The notes: a model not told the origin generated them from the letters alone. 27,270 nt of DNA from JAAOZN01 sp964421575 (GCA_964421575.1 CAYQXI010000076.1:1-27270), one strand, 5' to 3'; shown: positions 14,368 through 23,107, counted from the first letter of the stretch. Translations and numbers: made by a program.

Positions 14368-16524
14368 TTGCAAATAGAGTGGGTAAACCACCCCCTACTG
14401 AAGAGCGGAGTGCTTGAGAGGCGAGAGTATCAGATAGAGCTCTTTAACCTATGCTTAGAAGAAGACCTTCTTATTGTGCTACCGACTGGCTTAGGCAAGA
14501 CTGCCATCGCTCTTCTCGTCATCGCAGAGATGCTTTACAGACACCCCGATAGGAAATGTGTTCTACTCGCACCGACTAGGGTCTTAGCTTCACAACACAA
14601 AGCCTTTCTCTCTAAGATGCTGAATGTGGAGGAAGGTGATGTTGCTTTAGTTACTGGTGAGATGAGGCTGAAGGATAGAGCCGTCGCTTGGTCTAAACGC
14701 GTCTTATGCGCAACACCCCAAATAATGGCTGCTGATTTGGAGCGTGGGCTGATCGACCCCAAACAACTCTCACTCATAATCTTCGACGAGGCACATAGAG
14801 CGGTTGGAGACTACGCCTATACTAAGATCAGTGTGAAAATGACTGAAAACCCAAGTTTAAGGAGGCTCGGCTTAACCGCATCACTACCAGAGGAAAAAGA
14901 TAAGGTAGAGGGGATCCTACGCAACCTTAGGCTGAGCAGAGTAGAAGCGAGGCGGGAGGACAGCAAAGAGGTAGCTCCCTATATTCAAAAGACATCTATC
15001 GAGTGGATCGAAGTTCAGCTGAACCCACTTTTAAGTAGAGTTAGAAGCGAGCTGCTAGAGGCGATCAAAGAATACGTTAATAGACTGCATTCGATAGGGC
15101 TTGGAAGCGGCATCACTGTGCCACCGAGGATGAAGCGTCTTATAGAGCTAAGAGCGAAACCAGAGTATTCAACGAACCTTTCTGCGAGAAGCGCCCTCTT
15201 ATCCCTCATCAGACTAAGCATAATGCTTGAACTCATCGAAACCCAGACCGTAGCGACCTTCATACAGTTCGTGGAGAATCTTCAAAGCAGAAGGAAAGGC
15301 GTTGGATTAAAAGATCTTCTCCAAAACGAGCATCTAAAGACCGCCTATGAGATAGCAAAGGGTACACTCGAACTCGGGGTTGAGCACCCAAAGTTAGAGG
15401 AGCTAGTAAAGATCTTGAAAACCCTACCTCAAGGCGAAAAAGCGATCGTCTTCACAAGCTACCGAGCATCTGTTCAAGAGATCTACAAGAGGCTTGCTTC
15501 AGAGAATCTTAGAGTGCGAGTCCTCGTTGGTAAGCGGGGTAGCGGAGGATTATCACAAAAAGAGCAGGTTGCTGTGCTTGAAGACATGAGGCGCGGAGGC
15601 TTCGATATCCTCATCGCAACCCAAATCGGTGAAGAGGGTCTGGACATAGCTGAGTGTAGGCTTGTGGTTTTCTACGATAATGTGCCCAGCGCGGTGCGGT
15701 TTGTGCAAAGGAGGGGTAGAACAGGGCGAAGAGAGCCGGGTAGAGTGGTCACATTCTTAGTCAAGGGTACAAGGGACGAGGCCTACTATTGGCTCGCTAA
15801 AAGAAAGCTAAGGGAAGCAAAACGCATAGTAGAAGCTTTCAAAGTTAAGAGAGAAGTTCAGGCACTAGACGACTACATCCGGCGAGAAGAAGGGCCTACC
15901 ATATATGTTGATGCACGTGAATCAAGATCTATCATAACGTGTCTAGAGAAGATGGGTGCTGATGTGCAAGTAAACCAGCTTGAGGTAGGAGACTTTGTGC
16001 TGAGCGAAGACGTTGTTGTGGAGAGGAAGACGGTAGAAGATTACGTCAGATCGATCATGGATAACAGGCTCTTCAGCCAGCTGATAGCCATGAAGGAAAA
16101 GTATCCTAAACCCCTGCTCATCGTGCAAGGTGGCAGAAAAAAGGGAGCCAGCATAGGCTTAGCAGCCTTCTACTCCTCGCTAGCAAGCGCCTTAACCGAC
16201 TTCTACATACCTATCTACACATCAGAGAATGATGAGGAGACCGCTGCCATCCTCTACTATATCGCTAAGAGGGAGCAGGAGGAGGGGAAGAGGACTGTGA
16301 GGGTTAGAGAGGGGAGGAAACCCCTAACTATACGTGAGATTCAGAAGTATGTGGTTGCTGGTGTGCCTGGTATCGATGCTGTTTTAGCAGATAGGCTCCT
16401 TAAAAGGTTCAAGAACGTTCGAGGTGTGTTTTCTGCTACCCTAGACGAGCTAAAGACAGTGGAGGGAGTAGGTGACAAGATCGCAAGCAGGATTAAAGAG
16501 GTAGGTGAGTCAAACTACGAGTAA
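14368..16524 (+). CDS. hef: Hef-type helicase/XPF nuclease
   Basis: A 718-residue protein fusing an SF2 helicase to an XPF/ERCC4 nuclease, the archaeal Hef (FANCM/Mph1 relative) that remodels and cuts stalled replication forks. Helicase motifs are LPTGLGKT (Lys44), the DEAH box at 140-143, LTAS near 169-172, and QRRGRTGR at 447-454. Residues 200-350 form the Hef/FANCM insertion. The nuclease shows YVDARES at 513-519, GDFVLSEDVVVERKTVEDY with the ERK-x3-D core (Glu552-Arg553-Lys554, Asp558), and tandem helix-hairpin-helix motifs from about 678 to the end. All catalytic residues appear intact. It is transcribed alone, with promoters on both sides. Confidence 0.93.
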   Translation: MQIEWVNHPLLKSGVLERREYQIELFNLCLEEDLLIVLPTGLGKTAIALLVIAEMLYRHPDRKCVLLAPTRVLASQHKAFLSKMLNVEEGDVALVTGEMRLKDRAVAWSKRVLCATPQIMAADLERGLIDPKQLSLIIFDEAHRAVGDYAYTKISVKMTENPSLRRLGLTASLPEEKDKVEGILRNLRLSRVEARREDSKEVAPYIQKTSIEWIEVQLNPLLSRVRSELLEAIKEYVNRLHSIGLGSGITVPPRMKRLIELRAKPEYSTNLSARSALLSLIRLSIMLELIETQTVATFIQFVENLQSRRKGVGLKDLLQNEHLKTAYEIAKGTLELGVEHPKLEELVKILKTLPQGEKAIVFTSYRASVQEIYKRLASENLRVRVLVGKRGSGGLSQKEQVAVLEDMRRGGFDILIATQIGEEGLDIAECRLVVFYDNVPSAVRFVQRRGRTGRREPGRVVTFLVKGTRDEAYYWLAKRKLREAKRIVEAFKVKREVQALDDYIRREEGPTIYVDARESRSIITCLEKMGADVQVNQLEVGDFVLSEDVVVERKTVEDYVRSIMDNRLFSQLIAMKEKYPKPLLIVQGGRKKGASIGLAAFYSSLASALTDFYIPIYTSENDEETAAILYYIAKREQEEGKRTVRVREGRKPLTIREIQKYVVAGVPGIDAVLADRLLKRFKNVRGVFSATLDELKTVEGVGDKIASRIKEVGESNYE

Positions 16525-16607
16525 GAATTTTACCAAACTGATCGACCATTTTACCGCTACATCAAAATAACCCCTTTTAACCCACTCGATCAAGTTAGGT
16601 AAGATGG

Positions 16608-16616
16608 ATATATAAG
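16608..16616 (+). promoter_or_regulatory. TATA-like box of the amidotransferase gene
   Basis: ATATATAAG is the best TATA box of the window, centred 33 nt before the ATG at 16645, with a GAGGAG purine block at 16634-16639. The remaining 80 bp after hef show no other feature. Confidence 0.55.
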
Positions 16617-16644
16617 ATGTTGATTAAAAGGTTGAGGAGATGTA

Positions 16645-17196
16645 ATGCTGCTGGTAGTAGACAACGGCTCAACCACATTACCTGAGCTAGAAGCTGCTTT
16701 ACGAAAACTTAAGGTGAACTACAACGTTATCAGATATAATCAACCTATCCGTCTCGACGATTATAAAGGCGTGATTTTAACCGGGCGTAGCACCACATCT
16801 AATGAAATTAATCGAGCAAACATCGAGGTGATCAGACAAGCCACACATCAGCGGAAGCCCCTTTTAGGAATATGTTATGGTGCAGAGATCTTGGCTCTGG
16901 CTAATGGTGGAGCGCTCAAACGCTTAAGAGAAAAGTTCCACGGATACAATATGATTTACGTAAAGAAGATTAATCCTTTAACAGAAAACCAGCAGACGCT
17001 CGAAGTATTTGAATCACACTTCTTTAACATATCCCGACTGCCCCCAGTCTTTGAATCTCTCGCATCCTCAAACCACTGTGAAAACGAGATTATAGCGCAT
17101 CGTGAACTCGATCTATACGGTCTTCAGTTCCACCCAGAATGCAGTGGTAACGATGGTTTAAGAATACTGGCGAACTTCATCAAGCTTCTGAAGTAA
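16645..17196 (+). CDS. Class I glutamine amidotransferase (GuaAa-like)
   Basis: A 183-residue stand-alone class I glutaminase domain that releases ammonia from glutamine. The triad is visible: nucleophile Cys77 in LLGICYGAEIL and His163/Glu165 in LQFHPECSG. It is closest to the separate amidotransferase subunit of archaeal GMP synthase, whose length (about 188) it shares. However, the nucleophile elbow reads CYGAE rather than the common CLGHQ, and no ATP-pyrophosphatase partner lies nearby, so a paralogue with another partner is possible. Strong promoter upstream; about 84 bp separate it from the next gene, so it may not be part of the redox operon. Confidence 0.7.
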   Translation: MLLVVDNGSTTLPELEAALRKLKVNYNVIRYNQPIRLDDYKGVILTGRSTTSNEINRANIEVIRQATHQRKPLLGICYGAEILALANGGALKRLREKFHGYNMIYVKKINPLTENQQTLEVFESHFFNISRLPPVFESLASSNHCENEIIAHRELDLYGLQFHPECSGNDGLRILANFIKLLK

Positions 17197-17233
17197 CGTG
17201 AGGGTAAAGTTTCAACCATTAACACCTAACGAT

Positions 17234-17242
17234 CTTTATAAG
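17234..17242 (+). promoter_or_regulatory. TATA-like box of the CCG-domain gene
   Basis: CTTTATAAG predicts transcription start near 17264, leaving a leader of about 17 nt with an AGGAAAGGCG purine-rich stretch before the TTG at 17281. This probably starts the redox operon. Confidence 0.5.
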
Positions 17243-17280
17243 ACACTTCATACATAATAGTTCTAGGAAAGGCGACAGGC

Positions 17281-18387
17281 TTGGTAGAAGAGTTTTTGGC
17301 AACGAAGGAGATGCTTGACAGATGTAGCGAATGTTTGATTTGTATCCAAGAATGCCAATTGCTGACAAAGTTAGGTAAGTCACCCCGCGAAATTGCTGAG
17401 AACCTTTCTCAGAACCCCCAAGCCTACAAGAACACCGTTTATTCTTGTCTACAATGCGGTCTCTGCAACATCGTATGCCCTCTTTCGCTCAGCCCGAAGC
17501 AGATGTTTCTTGAGTGGAGAAGGAAGCTCGTTAAGGATGGGGTAGCACCATTCAGGAATCACAGCTTCTCCTTAACTGATAAGAAATGGAACATCTACAC
17601 GCTATACCGAGATAACTACGGCATCAGCTACACGGATCTTGAAACAAGCAACTGCGACACGCTATTCTTCCCAGGCTGTAATATGAGCACCTTCGCACCT
17701 AAACTTACTAGAACCGTCTTTTCGCAACTTAAACGTGTCCACGAATCTTTAGGGATACTTGTAGAATGCTGCCAAAAACCTATCTTGGATCTAGGTCTTC
17801 AAGAAAGGTTCGAAAAGGCGATTGAAAAGCTCAAAGAAAGGATCGCTAAGCAAGGCGCAAAAAGGCTCATTACCGCCTGCCCTAACTGCTACTACACCTT
17901 AAAGAAGTGTCTGGGTGTAGAGGTACTCTCGATCTACGATGCCCTACCAGAAGCGGCTTTCAAAAAAATAGCTGGCGTAATCTCGATCCACGATTCTTGT
18001 CCTGACCGGGAGGAAGGCTTTTTCGGTAGGAAAGTGAGAAGTATACTTAGTGGTTGCCAGATTATTGAGATGAAGCACTCTAAGGAAAATGCGATCTGCT
18101 GTGGCGCCGGGGGTCTAGCCTCGGCTGTAGATCCGGATCTCGCCCTTACCTACGTTAAGATGAGGCTAGAGGAGGCTAAGGCAACTCAAGCAGAATACTT
18201 GGTCACTTACTGCGTTGCCTGCGTAAATATGCTCACAGCAGTCCCCTCGGAGATAAAGATCATACACGCGCTTAACCTTCTGCTTGATGTTGAAGAAGAT
18301 TATTCACAGGTACAGCCAAACCTACAGCGGCTCTTTACTGGTGCTAGAGCGAAGGAAAATATTCAAAAGATAATTAGTCAACTGTAG
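17281..18387 (+). CDS. HdrD-like iron-sulfur protein with two CCG domains
   Basis: A 368-residue soluble protein. The N-terminus carries two [4Fe-4S] motifs, CSECLICIQEC and CLQCGLCNIVCP. Two CCG domains follow. Domain 1 has Cys-x29-CC-x35-CxxC (ending CPNC) and domain 2 Cys-x32-CC-x36-CxxC (ending CVAC), close to the Cys-x31-39-CC-x35-36-CxxC pattern that binds the non-cubane clusters of HdrB/HdrD. So it should hold two ordinary and up to two non-cubane clusters, and may reduce a disulfide or bifurcate electrons. Domain 1 has CCQK in place of CCG. It starts with TTG after a TATA-like box, and precedes the molybdopterin operon with about 85 bp between stop and start. Confidence 0.82.
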   Translation: MVEEFLATKEMLDRCSECLICIQECQLLTKLGKSPREIAENLSQNPQAYKNTVYSCLQCGLCNIVCPLSLSPKQMFLEWRRKLVKDGVAPFRNHSFSLTDKKWNIYTLYRDNYGISYTDLETSNCDTLFFPGCNMSTFAPKLTRTVFSQLKRVHESLGILVECCQKPILDLGLQERFEKAIEKLKERIAKQGAKRLITACPNCYYTLKKCLGVEVLSIYDALPEAAFKKIAGVISIHDSCPDREEGFFGRKVRSILSGCQIIEMKHSKENAICCGAGGLASAVDPDLALTYVKMRLEEAKATQAEYLVTYCVACVNMLTAVPSEIKIIHALNLLLDVEEDYSQVQPNLQRLFTGARAKENIQKIISQL

Positions 18388-18413
18388 TCTGCAAGCCAGC
18401 GTCTAAAGAGAGG

Positions 18414-18424
18414 CTTAAATATGG
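18414..18424 (+). promoter_or_regulatory. TATA-like box of the first molybdopterin gene
   Basis: CTTAAATATGG predicts transcription start near 18445, downstream of the earliest in-frame TTG (18428). This rules against that start and favours ATG 18473, which follows GGGTG by 6 nt. Confidence 0.45.
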
Positions 18425-18472
18425 ATTTTGAATTGCATGGGACGGCAACATTTGCAGAAGCGGGTGTATAAG

Positions 18473-20650
18473 ATGATCAGAAAGACTGCATGTTGGTTCT
18501 GCTACCAAAACTGCGGGCTCCTTGTAGAAGTGGAGGATAATCAACCTATTTCAATCGAGGGTGATCCAACCCACCCGGTTAACGAGGGTGGTCGTTGCCC
18601 AAGAAACTGGGCATGGAAGGAATTCCTATACCATCCCGAGAGAGTAAATCATCCCTATAAGAGAGTAGGAAAAAGGGGTGAAAACCGTTGGGAGAGGATA
18701 TCGTGGGATCAAGCACTAGATGAAATAGCGGCGAAGCTCAAGGAGATAAAGGAGAGGTATGGGGCTGAAGCTGTAGCATCTACCGGTGGCACAAATAGGA
18801 CTGATGAATGGCCGAGGAGAAGGTTCTTCAACCTATTTGGCAGCCCAAACACTGGGAGAATAGCGCCTATCTGCGGTCTTAATACATATATGATCGAAAG
18901 CGCGATCTACGGTTGGGTTACTGAACCCGATTTCAGCAACGCAAGAACGATTGTTGAGTGGGGGCATAACCCAGGCGTCACCTATCTACCAGAAGCTAGG
19001 AAGGTGCTAGACGCAAAAGAGAAGGGAGCCACGCTCATAGTCATTGACCCAAGGTTCACAGAGACAGCCTCAAAGGCCGACCTTTGGCTTCAGATAAGGC
19101 CTGGTACTGATGCGGCGTTGGCGCTCGCTTGGATAAACGTCATCATCAACGAGGGGCTCTATGATAAGGAATTTGTAGAAAAGTATACCTATGGCTTCGA
19201 TAAGCTGCGAGACCACGTCCAACAGTATACACCGAGTTGGGCGTCAAAGGTTACTTGGGTGCCTGAGGATAAGATTGTAGAGGCTGCTAGAATATTTGCC
19301 ACAAATAAGCCCTCCGTGATACCTTGGGGCACCTCTCTTGACCACTTCGGCTTAGCTTCCTCGCCTGTAGTGCAAGCTAGAGCGATCTTAAAGGCGATAA
19401 CTGGAAACCTTGATGTGCCGGGTGGCAACCTCTTAAACGGCCCTTGCATAAACTTCATCACCGACTGGGAACTGGAGTTGAATGATAAGCTCCCCAAGGA
19501 GCAGAGGATGAAGCAGATAGGTTCAGACCGCTACAAACTCTTCACATGGCCCGGCTACGAAATAATCTCAGAGCAGCAAGTAAAGTATTGGGGTAAGGCG
19601 ATGCCTTCAGAATGGGTCTGTGAGGCACACATACCATCCCTCTGGAGAGCGATCATAACTGGTAAACCTTACCCTATTAAGGCGCTTATTGTCGTCGCCA
19701 ACAACCCCATGGTCTGCTTCGCCAACACCAAGATTGTGTATCAAGCACTGACGAGCCCAAATCTTGAGCTGCTGGTCGTTATGGACTACTGGTTCACACC
19801 CACCGCGTTACTTGCTGACTACGTTTTACCAGCCGCCTTCTGGCTTGAGCGCCCGATCATAACAAGCAGCTTCGGTACCTCAAGCTTCTTCATCGCATCT
19901 CACAGAGCGATAAAGCCCCTTTATGAAAGAAGAACCGACTTCGAGTTCTGGAGGGAGCTGGGTATAAGGCTTGGTCAAGGTGAGTATTGGCCTTGGAGGA
20001 CGCTTGAGGAGGCGAATGCATATAGGATAAGCCCCTTAGGATACAAAGATTACGATGAGTTTGTTGAGAAGGTGAGGCTTCACGTTGAGCCTGCAAAGTT
20101 TAGGAAGTATGTAGAAAAAGGCTTCGGGACACCGACCGGTAAGGTTGAGCTTTACTCCACCATATTAGAGAAGCTGGGTTATGATCCGCTGCCCACTTAC
20201 AAGGAGCCTCCTGAAAGCCCCTTCTCTAAACCAGTCCTCGCAAAGCAGTACCCCTTCATCTTAACCACTGGTACCATCATGCCTTACCACCACTCAGAAG
20301 GTAGGCAGCTGAAGACTCTAAGAAGGTTGGTTCCTGACCCAGGTGCTGAGATTCATCCCGATGCTGCCGCTAGGCTTGGGATCAAGGAGGGAGAGTGGGT
20401 CTACGTTGAAACAAGAAGAGGTAGAGTCAAGGTCAAGGCGAAGCTGAACAGAGGGATAGATAGGAGGGTCGTCTTCTTAGAAAAGGGGTGGTGGTTCCCC
20501 GAGGATAAGGCTGAAGAGCCGTACCTACGTGGTGTGTGGAGGTCTAACGCCAATATACTCACGGAAGACGACCCCGACCTCTGTGACCCTCTTTGCGGAG
20601 GTTGGATCTACAGAGCGTTGCTCTGCAAGGTGTATAAGGCTGAGGATTAG
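18473..20650 (+). CDS. Molybdopterin (Mo/W) oxidoreductase, acetylene hydratase-like clade
   Basis: A 725-residue DMSO-reductase-family enzyme without a signal peptide, so cytosolic. A [4Fe-4S] cluster is held by Cys7/10/14 (CWFCYQNC) and Cys42. GSPNTGRIAPICGLN places Cys134 where acetylene hydratase has its tungsten ligand Cys141. The sequence between 70 and 480 resembles that clade closely (RWERISWDQALDEIA, YDKEFVEKY, PTALLADYVLPAAFWLERP), and the C-terminal MGD domain includes IHPDAAARLGIKEGEWV. However, the residue after the second cluster Cys, the catalytic Asp13 of acetylene hydratase, is Tyr11, so hydration of acetylene is unlikely. It heads a run with two ferredoxin-type subunits. The substrate is unknown. 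Confidence 0.85.
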   Translation: MIRKTACWFCYQNCGLLVEVEDNQPISIEGDPTHPVNEGGRCPRNWAWKEFLYHPERVNHPYKRVGKRGENRWERISWDQALDEIAAKLKEIKERYGAEAVASTGGTNRTDEWPRRRFFNLFGSPNTGRIAPICGLNTYMIESAIYGWVTEPDFSNARTIVEWGHNPGVTYLPEARKVLDAKEKGATLIVIDPRFTETASKADLWLQIRPGTDAALALAWINVIINEGLYDKEFVEKYTYGFDKLRDHVQQYTPSWASKVTWVPEDKIVEAARIFATNKPSVIPWGTSLDHFGLASSPVVQARAILKAITGNLDVPGGNLLNGPCINFITDWELELNDKLPKEQRMKQIGSDRYKLFTWPGYEIISEQQVKYWGKAMPSEWVCEAHIPSLWRAIITGKPYPIKALIVVANNPMVCFANTKIVYQALTSPNLELLVVMDYWFTPTALLADYVLPAAFWLERPIITSSFGTSSFFIASHRAIKPLYERRTDFEFWRELGIRLGQGEYWPWRTLEEANAYRISPLGYKDYDEFVEKVRLHVEPAKFRKYVEKGFGTPTGKVELYSTILEKLGYDPLPTYKEPPESPFSKPVLAKQYPFILTTGTIMPYHHSEGRQLKTLRRLVPDPGAEIHPDAAARLGIKEGEWVYVETRRGRVKVKAKLNRGIDRRVVFLEKGWWFPEDKAEEPYLRGVWRSNANILTEDDPDLCDPLCGGWIYRALLCKVYKAED

Positions 20651-20662
20651 AGAGGTGAGAGG

Positions 20663-21187
20663 ATGCCTGAGTTTGGGATATTGGTCGATTTCAGTCGATG
20701 CATAGGTTGTAGAGCGTGCGAAGCTGCCTGCAAAGAAACAAACGGGACACCTGAGGGGATAAACTGGATTAAGAACATCAGGATCGGGCCTGAGTACGGT
20801 ATAGATGGTAATCTGACCCTAACGATGGTATCGCTAAACTGTATGCACTGTGGGAAGGCACCTTGCATCGAGGTCTGCCCAGCTAAGGCTATATCAAAGA
20901 GACCAGATGGCATAGTGCTAATTGATTCAACTAAGTGCATCGGGTGCAAGCATTGCTTATGGGTCTGTCCCTTTGGTGCTCCGCAGTTCAACCCGGCTGA
21001 AGGCAAGATGACGAAGTGTGTGCTTTGCTACCAGAGGGTCGAGCAAGGTAAGCTCCCAGCCTGCGTCGCTACCTGCCACCCCAAAGCGCTCAGATTCGGA
21101 ACAACAGAGGAACTCTCCACCTACGTAAGAGAGAAAGCGGCTAGAAGGGCTCAGAGGGCGTCATTCTACATAATCGGCCTCAGGTAA
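20663..21187 (+). CDS. 4x[4Fe-4S] electron-transfer subunit (DmsB/PsrB type)
   Basis: A 174-residue ferredoxin-like subunit with 16 cysteines in the four-cluster pattern: Cys13/16/19/23, Cys60/63/68/72, Cys92/95/98/102 and Cys119/122/134/138. This is the family of DmsB, PsrB and NrfC that wires a molybdopterin subunit to its partner. The start ATG follows GAGGTGAGAGG, an unusually strong ribosome binding site for this window. It lies 12 nt after the first molybdopterin gene, and its stop overlaps the start of the second by 1 bp, so it could serve either enzyme. No PsrC/NrfD membrane partner is present. Confidence 0.88.
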   Translation: MPEFGILVDFSRCIGCRACEAACKETNGTPEGINWIKNIRIGPEYGIDGNLTLTMVSLNCMHCGKAPCIEVCPAKAISKRPDGIVLIDSTKCIGCKHCLWVCPFGAPQFNPAEGKMTKCVLCYQRVEQGKLPACVATCHPKALRFGTTEELSTYVREKAARRAQRASFYIIGLR

Positions 21188-23097
21188 TGGAGATGAATAC
21201 TATTCAGACGCACTGCCCTTTCTGCAGCATAGGTTGTGGTTTAAGCATCAGTGTGGATCTATTTGGAAGACCTAAGCAGGTGGAGCCTAGGTGTGACTTT
21301 GACCATAATAGGGGTGCACTATGCTCTAGAGGCATACTCTCGTTGGAGTGGATGCGCCATCGAGAGAGGCTGAAGAAGCCACTAATTAGGGAGAAGGATG
21401 GTTTTAGGGAAGCGTCGTGGGGTGAAGCGCTTCAGAAGATATCATCCGCCTTCCGCAGTCTCATCGAGAAATACGGGCCAACCTCTATAGCTCTCTACGC
21501 TTCAAGCCGGCTATCAAACGAAATCCTTTACCTCTTCCAAAAGCTGGGCTACGAGGTAATTAAAACACCTCACATAGACTTTAACGATAGGCTAGGGGTT
21601 GCTTCCGCAAGAGCCGCATACCACCTAAGCCTAGGCTCAAGCAAACCACCGAACCCTCTTGCAGATCTACTGGCTACAAATCTGATTCTTATCCTCGGAG
21701 CAGACCCATCTTCCTGCCACCCCGTGTTGATGAAGTACATCTTCGACGCTAAGGATCGAGGCGCGAAGATTGTGGTAATAGACCCGAGGAGGACTCAGAC
21801 GGCTAGAACAGCCGATCTACACCTACAGATCAAACCCGGTACTGATGTAGCGTTTCTAAACGGGGCTTTGAACCAACTTATCATTAGCGGTTTGATCAAC
21901 CGAGATTTTATAGCAAAGAAGACTAAGGGCTTTGATTCGGTGCAGGAAGTCGTTTCTAAATATACTCCAGCCAGAGTAGCTGAAATCACGGGTATAAAAG
22001 AAGAGCAGCTACGAGCCTTCATAAGGCTCTACGCACAGTCACCTACAGCGATGGTCATCCACTCAAGGGGGTTAGAGCAGCACCCGCAAGGCGTCTCCGC
22101 AGTACTTGCTTGCCTAAATCTCGCGCTCGCTACTGGTAAGGTTGGAAAGCAAGGGTGCGGCTTCCTTCCACTGATGGGGCACATCAGCGGGGCAACAGGT
22201 CTTCCCAACCCCAACTCTTACGGATTAAAAGAGGGGTATACGATACATGAAATGATAGAGGCCGCATACCGCGATGAAATAAGGGGGATGTACATACTAG
22301 CCTCAAACCCAGTAGTTTCATTACCAGACACCAGTTTTGTAAAGGCTGCGCTACAAAAGCTGGATCTACTTGTCGTACAAGACGTTTTTCTCACCGAAAC
22401 AGCAAAGCTAGCGCACGTGGTCCTACCAGGCTCGACGCTTTACGAATGTGAAGGCACCATTAATGCTTTAGACGGCGGGTGCGTGAAGCTAGTAAGAGCG
22501 TTTAATGCACCTAAAGACGCTAAAGAAGATTGGAGAATCGTCTGCCAAGTTGCGAAGAGCCTTGGTGCGAGCCAAGGGTTTGTGTACAGTTCGGTAGAAG
22601 ATGTCTTCAAAGAGTTGAGATCCTTTTTCGTATCTGAGGAAGGTGAAAAAGAGAGGCTTTATGAAGACCGCTTTGCACACCCAGATGGTCTAGCGGTCTT
22701 TTATCCGGTCGAGTATAGTGAGCCGGTTGAGCGTATCTCAAGCGAGTACCCTCTGCTTCTGATAACGTTCAAGACGCCCTATCACTTCTTGACCTCTTCA
22801 GAGACCGGAAGAATAGATTTCTTTATACAGAAGTGTCCAAGACCCTATTTGGAGATACATCCAGCCACCGCTCAGAAGATAGGTATTTCACAAGGTGATA
22901 GGGTAGTAGTAAGAAGCAGATGTGGCAAAGTAGAGGCTGTTGCTGAGTTGACCGACACGATAAGGGAGGATTGTGTCGCGATGCCTATGCACTGGTTTAA
23001 AGAAGGTTGGGTTAACCTTATCGTCCCAAAGCAGCTTGACCCTACATCAAAGATACCAAACTACAAAGCCATCCCTGTTTCCGTTGAAAGAAAGTGA
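21187..23097 (+). CDS. Formate dehydrogenase-like molybdopterin protein without Mo ligand
   Basis: A 636-residue member of the FdhA/NasA branch of the DMSO-reductase family, with the Fe-S motif Cys10/13/17 (CPFCSIGC) and Cys46, then LCSRG where formate dehydrogenases have CxKG. The pterin-binding frame looks intact (VVIDPRRTQTA, LASNPVVSLPD, VVQDVFLTETAKLAHVVLP, and the C-terminal EIHPATAQKIGISQGDRVVV). At the catalytic loop formate dehydrogenases read ARLCH or ARLUH, but here it is DRLGVAS, so Gly137 replaces the Cys/Sec metal ligand and Val replaces the catalytic His. The protein may bind the cofactor without the usual ligand, or act as a NuoG-like electron-transfer part. Formate activity is not expected. 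Confidence 0.78.
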   Translation: MEMNTIQTHCPFCSIGCGLSISVDLFGRPKQVEPRCDFDHNRGALCSRGILSLEWMRHRERLKKPLIREKDGFREASWGEALQKISSAFRSLIEKYGPTSIALYASSRLSNEILYLFQKLGYEVIKTPHIDFNDRLGVASARAAYHLSLGSSKPPNPLADLLATNLILILGADPSSCHPVLMKYIFDAKDRGAKIVVIDPRRTQTARTADLHLQIKPGTDVAFLNGALNQLIISGLINRDFIAKKTKGFDSVQEVVSKYTPARVAEITGIKEEQLRAFIRLYAQSPTAMVIHSRGLEQHPQGVSAVLACLNLALATGKVGKQGCGFLPLMGHISGATGLPNPNSYGLKEGYTIHEMIEAAYRDEIRGMYILASNPVVSLPDTSFVKAALQKLDLLVVQDVFLTETAKLAHVVLPGSTLYECEGTINALDGGCVKLVRAFNAPKDAKEDWRIVCQVAKSLGASQGFVYSSVEDVFKELRSFFVSEEGEKERLYEDRFAHPDGLAVFYPVEYSEPVERISSEYPLLLITFKTPYHFLTSSETGRIDFFIQKCPRPYLEIHPATAQKIGISQGDRVVVRSRCGKVEAVAELTDTIREDCVAMPMHWFKEGWVNLIVPKQLDPTSKIPNYKAIPVSVERK

Positions 23098-23107
23098 GGT
23101 GTATGCG

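Noticed and set aside
18428..18472. Longer N-terminus of the first molybdopterin protein
   Set aside because: The TATA-like box at 18414-18424 would place transcription start after the TTG 18428, and the Fe-S domain begins right after ATG 18473.
18473..20650. Naming this gene acetylene hydratase
   Set aside because: The essential Asp next to the second cluster Cys is Tyr here, so only clade membership is claimed.
21593..21600. A selenocysteine at the metal-ligand position of the formate dehydrogenase-like protein
   Set aside because: The codon is GGG, not TGA, and the reading frame is continuous.
22973..23107. N-terminal extension of the second 16-Cys subunit
   Set aside because: It overlaps the end of the formate dehydrogenase-like gene in another frame. 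The ribosome binding site at 23096-23101 and the ferredoxin domain start support TTG 23108.
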